Below, one piece after another: positions 8,178 to 14,289 of a DNA stretch of 34,809 nucleotides. The DNA is taken from assembly GCA_015232565.1 (NCBI GenBank), contig JADFZK010000034.1:1-34809 (forward strand), written 5' to 3'. The stretch's first letter is position 1, and each line of letters opens with the position of its first letter. The position numbers and the translations under genes were made by a program. Source of the stretch: Candidatus Omnitrophota bacterium (lineage in GTDB: Bacteria > Omnitrophota > Gorgyraeia > Zapsychrales > Fredricksoniimonadaceae). The notes beneath the pieces are model-generated. The model did not search any database. It saw only the letters and a program-made list of their open reading frames with translations, and was not told the origin of the DNA.

Positions 8178-9539
8178 TCAGCGAACCTGATCCCCGGCCT
8201 TGAAAGCCGAGACTTTCTGTTTGATATCGGCGGCCGAAATATCCTTGCGCACCTGGATCACCGCTACGGAACCGATCTGGTCCTTGCCGCGATAGATCTT
8301 GAAAGTATCGCCGGTATGGATATTGTCGGCTTCACCCATGTCGATGACTACGAAATTATTCTCTTCATTGACGCTTACCACATTGCCCGTGCGGCGCGGC
8401 GCGTTGGCCGGAGCCGTCTTGACCGGAGCCGCCGCGGCATTGACCACGATGGGCGCCAGCTCAACCTCACCGGCATTACTGCGGGTCATGTCGAAACGGG
8501 TATCCACATCTTTCTTGATCTTCCAGATCTCGTCTATACGGCCCTGGATGATGTTCTCGGTCTCGGCCAGCTTACGCTCCACCGCCGTCTTGTCGTCGGA
8601 CAGACGGGCGATGCTTTTTTCCAGCGCCACTTTGGTAGCCGACAACTGCTTGATATCGGTGCGCAAACCCTGGTTCTCGGTGCTTACCCGGTCGGCACGA
8701 TCGGAAATTATTTTGCCTTCGTTGCGGGCCCGGGCCAGCTCGATGGACAGGCTGTCGGCCAGGTCGTCGCCGTACTTGATCTTGCGCACGATCTCTTCGC
8801 GTTCGTTCTTCAGGCGGCCGATCTCGATCTCGAGGTCGGAATTGGTTTTCTTCAACTCTTCGGTCTTGATATCTTTCTCGCTAAGCTTTCTTTTAACATC
8901 CACCAGCTCAAGTTCCAGCGCGGCTTTCTGGCGCATTATACCGGCCCAATACTCTTCGTTGGCGGTGTTCTCAATGACCACATTGGTCTGAGCCTGCTGT
9001 TGAACCGGCGCCTGGGGCTGAGCGGCATAAGCGGGCGGGACAACCGGTGCCGGAGGCGCGTTCAGGTCGACGGGATTGCCATTGGCATCCACCAACCGGT
9101 CGCGGTAAACGATCTTTTCTTTCTCAACGATCTTTTCCTCGACGGGCCGCACCTTGAGCTTGGCAATAAGGTCATCGCGTTCACTGCGCAAAGTATTCAT
9201 GCGCGACTCGATATCAGTACGGTCGCGCTGGGCGCGGGTGAGGTCTTCGGTAACCCGGTCACTGGCCCGGCGGGCTTCATCAAACTTTTTGTTGGCGGCA
9301 TCGATATCGCGGATCTTTTGCTCGATATCCTTGCGCAGGCCCTGCGACTCGTCGGAAAGTTTTTTGATCTGTTGTTCCAGGCCGCGGGCTTTATCGGTGC
9401 TCTCGCCGAGCTGGGTCTGCAAAGCCTGGTTCTGGGTTTCGACCTGGGCTTTCTGCATCCAGGTCCAGCCGAACATGCCGAGGCTGAGGACGAACAGAAG
9501 TGCAAGTACGATAAGGCTCTGCGTTATTATCTTGGACAT
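8178..9539 (-). CDS. Membrane-anchored coiled-coil protein with C-terminal beta domain
   Basis: A 453-residue protein. The start at 9539 (M-S-K-I-I-T-Q) is supported by GGGAGAG about 6 bases upstream; the frame stays open upstream to 9605 but without a site. Residues ~7-25 are one membrane span. Two long coiled coils follow (~28-140 and ~195-355), separated by a charged and proline/alanine-rich linker (V-E-K-E-K-I-V-Y-R-D, then P-P-A-P-V-V-P-P). The C-terminal ~75 residues (G-N-V-V-S-V-N through G-D-Q-V-R) include V-V-I-D-M-G and G-D-T-F-K-I-Y-R and resemble the small C-terminal beta domain of FlgT-like envelope proteins. Topology suggests an inner-membrane anchor reaching into the periplasm; the role is probably structural. 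The LacI gene follows after two bases. Identification of the C-terminal fold is by eye. Confidence 0.88.
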   Translation of the reverse strand: MSKIITQSLIVLALLFVLSLGMFGWTWMQKAQVETQNQALQTQLGESTDKARGLEQQIKKLSDESQGLRKDIEQKIRDIDAANKKFDEARRASDRVTEDLTRAQRDRTDIESRMNTLRSERDDLIAKLKVRPVEEKIVEKEKIVYRDRLVDANGNPVDLNAPPAPVVPPAYAAQPQAPVQQQAQTNVVIENTANEEYWAGIMRQKAALELELVDVKRKLSEKDIKTEELKKTNSDLEIEIGRLKNEREEIVRKIKYGDDLADSLSIELARARNEGKIISDRADRVSTENQGLRTDIKQLSATKVALEKSIARLSDDKTAVERKLAETENIIQGRIDEIWKIKKDVDTRFDMTRSNAGEVELAPIVVNAAAAPVKTAPANAPRRTGNVVSVNEENNFVVIDMGEADNIHTGDTFKIYRGKDQIGSVAVIQVRKDISAADIKQKVSAFKAGDQVR

Positions 9540-9576
9540 GCGGTCTCTCCCTTTTTTTATTTTTGGAAACATTAAG

Positions 9577-9605
9577 AATATAACAAAGGAAAGAGGGCGA
9601 CTCAA
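9577..9605 (-). promoter_or_regulatory. Candidate promoter for the coiled-coil/lacI/mnmG operon
   Basis: TTGAGT (9600-9605) and TATATT (9577-9582) on the minus strand are 17 bp apart, about 40-65 bp upstream of the ATG at 9539. Confidence 0.5.
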
Positions 9606-9686
9606 TGAAAAAACGAATTATTATTGGGCATGGATTATTGTCCAATGGCCCCGGCTCGCTATCAGCTCGCCAGGCGGCACATTGGA

Positions 9687-9713
9687 TGAATTGAAAAGAT
9701 CTTTTTCAATTCA
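9687..9713. repeat. Perfect 11-bp-arm inverted repeat in the intergenic gap
   Basis: TGAATTGAAAA (9687-9697) and TTTTCAATTCA (9703-9713) are exact reverse complements around a 5-nt loop, 96-122 bp after the stop of the lipoprotein gene. It is A+T-rich and has no following T-run, so it may be a transcript-end stabilising hairpin or a protein site. Confidence 0.5.
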
Positions 9714-9736
9714 CCAAATAACTCCGGAGGCTACCT

Positions 9737-9755
9737 GATGGCCTATCAGGCCATC
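9737..9755. repeat. Second inverted repeat in the same gap
   Basis: GATGGCC (9737-9743) and GGCCATC (9749-9755) pair perfectly around TATCA. Together with the A+T-rich hairpin 24 bp away it probably marks the 3' end of the transcript that ends with the lipoprotein gene at 9809. Confidence 0.45.
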
Positions 9756-9808
9756 GGGCCGACGGGGTTACATCAAAAAATGAATTAAAAATATCTTTTG
9801 CTATACGC

Positions 9809-10489
9809 TTATTCGTAGCGGATATCGTCGAGATAGAACGTGCAGTGATGCGGATTGGCTTCCACGTTGGCCACCCAGGCAAACCCGCCGCTGATATGCG
9901 TAAGGTCTTTGCCGCGCAGGTCGATGGAATATTGTTTCCACTGATTGGTGAGGATCACCGGGCCGATAGTGGCGGAATCAGTATCAGGGTACAAACTGTT
10001 CGCGCCAATACCACCCACGCGAAACTCCTCAATGCGCTCGCCGCCCAGTTCGCCTTTAGCCCAAAAAGAAAGGCGGGCCGCGCCGGAAAGATTGTAACCG
10101 CCCTTGCGGTCGCCCCAGTTATCCGCGGGGTTCTGCCAGTACACGCCGACCCATTTGCGGTTTTGTTTGGAACAGGCCACATCATAGACCACGCGCACCG
10201 AGGTCTTCCCCTCTTTGGTGTCGTACTGCCAGCCGTCGTCAAGAGCGATACACTCGCCGGTGGGCATATAGCCGGACGGAGTAAATCGGTTTTTCGAAGC
10301 TTTATCCTGATAAACAATGAAAGGAGTGAACGGCTGTTGAAAGGTCTGCGGCGCTTCCACCGGGGCCTGCTTTACCGCGCCAAATTCTTTCTGAATGCTC
10401 TTGGACACAACTTCCACCGAAGCCTTATCGGAACAAGACCAGACCGCAGTTAAGAGCAAACAAAAAGTTAATAGTTTAAAAGTGTGCAT
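9809..10489 (-). CDS. Small lipoprotein with carbohydrate-binding-like domain
   Basis: A 226-residue protein with a lipoprotein signal peptide: K5, hydrophobic residues 6-17, and C19 preceded by V-W-S (the W is unusual for a lipobox). The body (~65-226) has the look of a jelly-roll carbohydrate-binding module: Y-D-V-A-C-S, W-V-G-V-Y-W-Q-N-P-A-D-N-W-G-D, G-A-A-R-L-S-F-W-A-K-G-E, W-K-Q-Y-S-I-D-L, and a C-terminal T-F-Y-L-D-D-I-R-Y-E, the terminal strand pattern seen in CBM-type modules. It starts in a TAATG overlap (one base shared) with the stop of the preceding repeat protein, so the two are coupled. Likely a glycan-binding envelope lipoprotein acting with the neighbouring glycosidase; the ligand is unknown. 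Confidence 0.85.
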   Translation of the reverse strand: MHTFKLLTFCLLLTAVWSCSDKASVEVVSKSIQKEFGAVKQAPVEAPQTFQQPFTPFIVYQDKASKNRFTPSGYMPTGECIALDDGWQYDTKEGKTSVRVVYDVACSKQNRKWVGVYWQNPADNWGDRKGGYNLSGAARLSFWAKGELGGERIEEFRVGGIGANSLYPDTDSATIGPVILTNQWKQYSIDLRGKDLTHISGGFAWVANVEANPHHCTFYLDDIRYE

Positions 10490-11403
10490 TACTTCACAGC
10501 TTCCAGTTCAATGATCTGCTGTTCCGCCGCTTCGGCAGGTTTCCAGAACCAACCCTGGGTATCCCAACACTGGGAGTAACCGTATTCTTTGGCCAACTGT
10601 TTAAAAATAGTCAATGCTTCCACATTCTTCCCGGCATTGCGATAAGCCTGTCCCAGGATGAACAAGGAAGTGCCCACATCGTTCAAAGCCCAGAAAGAGT
10701 AGATCTTCTCCTGGGACTCCCAGGGGAACTCTTTCAGGGACGCCTGCATTTCACGGGCGCGCGCTCCGTAGAGCTCGATGTTCTTGTTAACATAAGCCTG
10801 CACACCATCCAGGTCCTTCTTGGCCAAAGCCTCCCAGGCCTTGGTGGAAATTGCGCTGGAAGACATATCGCCAAAATCGAGGTTCAAACCCTTCTTGATC
10901 ATATCAAGTTTTTCTTTAGCCGCATCCGCCGGTTTCCAGAAAGCCTTGTTAGCCGGATCATAGGCCTGGCCAAAAGAGAAATCGGAAACCACCCGGTTAA
11001 AAGCCTGCTTGGCATCTTCCATCTTGCCAGCCTGGCGGTACGCTTCGCCCTGGATGAAAACACATGTTGCCACATCATTTAGCGCCCAGAAAGAAAATAC
11101 TTTCTGTTCATCACCAGCCGGATATTCCTTAAGGCCAGCCTGCATAACCCGGGCTTTCTCGGCATAAAGCTCGAGGCACTTGTTGGTGTAAACCAGGACC
11201 GCGTCCAGATTCTTGTCCGCCAGGGCCTTCCAGGCCTTGGTAGTTAAAGTAGTAGAACGGAAATCGCCAAAATTATACGCCGAAGGCTTGGCTACCGCTA
11301 CCGGAGCCGACACCGAAGCCGTAGTTGCGGCCTGTTCCTGGGCCTGGGAAAGACCAGCCAACGAAAGCACAAACACCATTGATAACAGTACCAACTTCTT
11401 CAT
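10489..11403 (-). CDS. Secreted protein made of two tandem copies of a TPR-like helical domain
   Basis: A 304-residue protein starting at the ATG at 11403, with AAGGAGG seven bases upstream (an open extension to 11460 lacks such a site). The signal peptide is residues 1-21 (cleavage S-Q-A before Q). Two copies of one ~120-residue domain follow (about 45-165 and 175-300). Both contain F-G-D, T-K-A-W-x-A-L-A, E-L-Y, F-S-F-W-A-L-N-D-V (Y-S-F-W in copy 2), A-Y-R-x-A-G-K and F-W-K-P-A. The same domain is present once at the N-terminus of the adjacent GH2-like glycosidase. The pattern of helices with a G-K and alternating A/F/Y is TPR-like. It probably serves as a periplasmic protein-protein scaffold. 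Its own function is not recognisable. Confidence 0.9.
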   Translation of the reverse strand: MKKLVLLSMVFVLSLAGLSQAQEQAATTASVSAPVAVAKPSAYNFGDFRSTTLTTKAWKALADKNLDAVLVYTNKCLELYAEKARVMQAGLKEYPAGDEQKVFSFWALNDVATCVFIQGEAYRQAGKMEDAKQAFNRVVSDFSFGQAYDPANKAFWKPADAAKEKLDMIKKGLNLDFGDMSSSAISTKAWEALAKKDLDGVQAYVNKNIELYGARAREMQASLKEFPWESQEKIYSFWALNDVGTSLFILGQAYRNAGKNVEALTIFKQLAKEYGYSQCWDTQGWFWKPAEAAEQQIIELEAVK

Positions 11404-11454
11404 TACACCCTCCTTGTTTTTAATAAGACCAGGTTCACAAAAAAGAACCGCTTC

Positions 11455-11472
11455 GTCCATGAATGCATGGAC
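11455..11472. repeat. Short inverted repeat in the leader of the repeat-protein operon
   Basis: GTCCATG (11455-11461) and CATGGAC (11466-11472) pair around a 4-nt loop, 52-69 bp before the ATG at 11403. It would form a hairpin in the 5' leader; function unknown. Confidence 0.35.
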
Positions 11473-11518
11473 ACACGAGCAATTGCCCGAGGATTTTCCC
11501 CAAATAACGTTGCGCTAA

Positions 11519-11548
11519 AGTATGCCACATCTTTCGCAAAATTGCCAA
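11519..11548 (-). promoter_or_regulatory. Candidate promoter of the repeat-protein/lipoprotein operon, flanked by an inverted repeat
   Basis: TTGGCA (11543-11548) and CATACT (11519-11524) on the minus strand are 18 bp apart. The pair TTGCGCT (11510-11516) and AGCGCAA (11553-11559) flanks the promoter exactly symmetrically and could be half sites for a regulator. Confidence 0.4.
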
Positions 11549-11562
11549 CTCCAGCGCAATAT

Positions 11563-13863
11563 TTAGCGAATATTTTTATTCCAAAGGTCTTTGTACATAT
11601 AATACGCTTTTCTGGGCTGACGCAGGAACGGGCTTGATTTGCCATCCCCCTGCCCTATGAAGCCAAACCATTCCTCAAAGTAATATCCGCCCACGAACGG
11701 ACCGACCACGCTGGCCTTGGTATCGTGCCGGGAAGGCTCATAATTTTTCCACCATTCATCCATCCACTCAAAAGCTACCCCACCCAGGGAGTTGCCTTCG
11801 CCTTCCGCTGATCCGGCGGCATTGGCCATAATATCCAGCCAGGCGCCGCGATGATACGAGGCCTGCTCTTCTTCCGCCTCATCCAGGCTCACTTGCCTGG
11901 AATAAGCCGGCGCACCATACTCGGTAATAAACGCCGGTTTGTCCGCAACGTGGCGCACCTCTTCCCAGAAAGAAGCAAAGCCGTAATCACCGCGATAAAC
12001 ATTAGCTCCAAAAATATCCACGTCCGGGGAATACTTTGCAAACTTGTCGAGGAACAATATATCCCCGTTGCAAATAGCCACCGGGCGGCTTGGATCGAGC
12101 TCCTTGATGCGTTTGGCCACAATATTCACAAACTTGTAGTATGCTTCCGGTTTCTTGTCGGCGTTGGAAGCCACTCCGTAGTTATTCTCATTTCCCAGGA
12201 GCCATAAAAGGATATACGGCTCATCCTTGAATTCCTTCACCATCCGCTCCACTTCGGCCAGCATATTCTTTAGATGGACAGGATTCTCGTAGTCGGTACC
12301 GGTGGCCCAGTCCGCGCCGGAGCCAATGGCGTATTTACCCAGGAAATCTTCCAGGATCACCCGGATACCATACTGCTCATACATTTCGCGTAAAACTTTT
12401 TTCTCGATCGTATTGGGCAGATTAAAAACACGGATCGTGTTAACCCCCATCTCTTTCATCAACCGGAAATCACCCACCACAGGCTCGTCGGCATCCTGCA
12501 CATTATTGCGATTCGCATCCACCCATGATTCGTAAGGACTGTCGAGCTTGCCGTTGCCGTTGGTATCCTGCTTCATCCAGTTCTCCAGCGTCCCTTTATC
12601 CGGGCTCTGGCCAACCTTGGTAGGCGCGTATGTGATGGCCTTGATCACGAACGGCTTGCCATCCACGAACAGGCGCCAGTCACCGCTTTCGTACTGCACC
12701 ACACTGGTTTTCTTTCCACCCAAAGCGCGGCGTTTTTTGCCGAGATCGCGCCGGGCCTGCGCGCCGGCAGCCTTACGCACTTCACCGGGCCAAACAACAT
12801 ACACATCATTGGCCACCTCATTATCAGAACCGTTTACTACCTGCACCTTACCGCCAATGTACTCCAGCCCCAGCTCGGGGTGCTGACGCATGATATTCTT
12901 TATCTTTCCCACCGCGGCCTGCGCGGGATACCAGGGCGTCTGCCAATAGGTCATGCCGATCGCACGGGGGAAATTAACTACTAAAGAGTGATACGCCTTG
13001 ATCGCCTCAAGTAACATCCCGGCTTTCTCAAAAGTAAGCGCAGTGTAATAAAGTTTCACGCCCGGCTCTTCCGGAGCGGTAGACCACTTGAAATACGCGG
13101 CCTCCAGATCACGGGTATTCACAAAATCCCAGTGGGTGCCTTTAAGCCGGTCACTGTTAAAGGCTTCCTTATAATAGTGGTTCTTGCGAATAGCGCTGGT
13201 ATTGGGATATATCCCTTCACCTACCGCAACTGCCAGAATATTGGGATTAGTTATGGTATATTTATAATCCGCGGTGCCCACCCCGGAAAATTCTCCATAT
13301 TGGGTGTAATCGATCACGGCATCGGTACCCGGAGTAGTCAGTTGCGGCTTGGTCGCCGGCGCTTCCTGGCGCACCTCGCTGCTTTCCACGCCCTTCATGA
13401 TATTTATACTTTCCTGGCTTTTCTCGGCGATCCCCCAATACCCGCCGCGGCTGGGATCCCAGGTCTGGGCATAAGGGAAATCCTTGATCAGCTTTTCGAA
13501 AGCCGCAATAGACTCGTCGTTACGGCCCTGATGCATAAGGCCTTCGGCTCTGGCGAAGAACACTGTAGCCACATCATTCATGATCTTGAATTCATCCACC
13601 CTGTTACGCGGTGGAAAGTCTTTCAAAGCATTTTCCTGGGCCATGGCCTCCGCCCCAAACCGCTCCGACACCGCCTGGACTATTTTTTCCAGCTCCGCGT
13701 AATCTCCCCGGTTAGACGCCGCCCAGGCCATCGGCAATAACTCTTCCAGGCTTTGAGTATACGCTGCCGCTTCCTCAGCAGCATGGGCCATAAGGCCAAA
13801 CCCAGCTAATTGGGAAAGGATGACCACAACAGCCATCGAGAGTTTATAAAACATTTTTGGCAT
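11563..13863 (-). CDS. Secreted GH2-like TIM-barrel glycosidase with N-terminal TPR-like domain
   Basis: Numbering is from the upstream ATG at 13881 (772 aa); I favour the ATG at 13863 (766 aa) because the upstream one sits right on a TAAAAT and no start has a good Shine-Dalgarno. A signal peptide (~12-34) is followed by the same helical domain as in the neighbouring repeat protein (~43-168: I-M-N-D-V-A-T, D-P-S-R-G-G-Y-W) and a further TPR-like stretch (~265-335). The catalytic domain begins at ~400 (W-R-L-F-V-D-G-K-P-F). It has the clan GH-A acid/base motif L-G-N-E-N (E565) and nucleophile motif I-T-E-Y-G (E654). A loop at 439-466 contains two EF-hand-like Asp/Asn clusters, so calcium binding is likely. 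The fold matches GH2 catalytic domains best, but the GH2 beta-sandwich domains are absent. Predicted retaining beta-glycosidase or transglycosidase outside the cytoplasm; substrate unknown. Confidence 0.88.
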   Translation of the reverse strand: MPKMFYKLSMAVVVILSQLAGFGLMAHAAEEAAAYTQSLEELLPMAWAASNRGDYAELEKIVQAVSERFGAEAMAQENALKDFPPRNRVDEFKIMNDVATVFFARAEGLMHQGRNDESIAAFEKLIKDFPYAQTWDPSRGGYWGIAEKSQESINIMKGVESSEVRQEAPATKPQLTTPGTDAVIDYTQYGEFSGVGTADYKYTITNPNILAVAVGEGIYPNTSAIRKNHYYKEAFNSDRLKGTHWDFVNTRDLEAAYFKWSTAPEEPGVKLYYTALTFEKAGMLLEAIKAYHSLVVNFPRAIGMTYWQTPWYPAQAAVGKIKNIMRQHPELGLEYIGGKVQVVNGSDNEVANDVYVVWPGEVRKAAGAQARRDLGKKRRALGGKKTSVVQYESGDWRLFVDGKPFVIKAITYAPTKVGQSPDKGTLENWMKQDTNGNGKLDSPYESWVDANRNNVQDADEPVVGDFRLMKEMGVNTIRVFNLPNTIEKKVLREMYEQYGIRVILEDFLGKYAIGSGADWATGTDYENPVHLKNMLAEVERMVKEFKDEPYILLWLLGNENNYGVASNADKKPEAYYKFVNIVAKRIKELDPSRPVAICNGDILFLDKFAKYSPDVDIFGANVYRGDYGFASFWEEVRHVADKPAFITEYGAPAYSRQVSLDEAEEEQASYHRGAWLDIMANAAGSAEGEGNSLGGVAFEWMDEWWKNYEPSRHDTKASVVGPFVGGYYFEEWFGFIGQGDGKSSPFLRQPRKAYYMYKDLWNKNIR

Positions 13864-14281
13864 AAGGTAACCCGGTTCCATAGCTTTATTTTAACCGCCC
13901 GCAACTCCGACAAAAAGCACCAAAACATGAAAAGAAAGACAAAAGATACCAGACAATGGGTATATATGGAAATACTGGAGAATCGTTCTTGGAGGTGAAA
14001 TCTGAAGGGGGAAATTAGCACTATCGAGAGGTTGTGTTGCTAACGCTCGCGTATCCACGAAAGACATGCCGCCAGGTTGTTATTGTTCAATGAACGTTCA
14101 ACTTTTTTTTCACGAACCTTGACTTTCAACACATTCGCTTGTGATCAACCGCTGTATTACGATCCAAAAAGATATCAGCAAAGAATGTTATCAACCGTAA
14201 AGGACAGTATGATAACCAAAAAGAGAAGAACACTCTAACACCAACTATTTTATTTGTCAAAAAATTAAATCAAGCTTCATA
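13864..14281. other. Gap between glycosidase and phosphorylase genes
   Basis: About 420 bp without a convincing gene. It holds the likely terminator of the phosphorylase gene (14253-14289), operator-like palindromes at ~14037-14055 and 14085-14100, and presumably the promoter of the glycosidase. The short open frames here show no signal or family motif. Confidence 0.6.
14085..14100. promoter_or_regulatory. Operator-like palindromes upstream of the glycosidase gene
   Basis: TGAACGTTCA (14091-14100) is a perfect 10-bp palindrome centred on CG, the usual centre of LacI-family operators. It overlaps a second palindrome, GTTCAATGAAC (14085-14095). It lies about 220 bp before the glycosidase start. 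Confidence 0.4.
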
Positions 14282-14289
14282 TTATGAAG
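14253..14289 (-). terminator. Likely terminator of the GH94 gene
   Basis: On the minus strand CTTCAT-AAT-ATGAAG forms a small hairpin overlapping the stop codon, followed by a T-rich stretch (GATTTAATTTTTTG). The stem is short (6 bp). Confidence 0.4.

Noticed and set aside
8316-9575. A 419-codon open frame on the plus strand opposite the coiled-coil gene
   Set aside because: It is an antisense shadow caused by the G+C-rich, low-complexity coiled-coil codons; the minus-strand product has a signal/TM, coiled coils, a ribosome site and a recognisable C-terminal domain, and the plus-strand product has none.
13806-14021. A 71-codon open frame overlapping the glycosidase start
   Set aside because: Overlaps the signal-peptide region in another frame, has no ribosome site and no plausible protein features.
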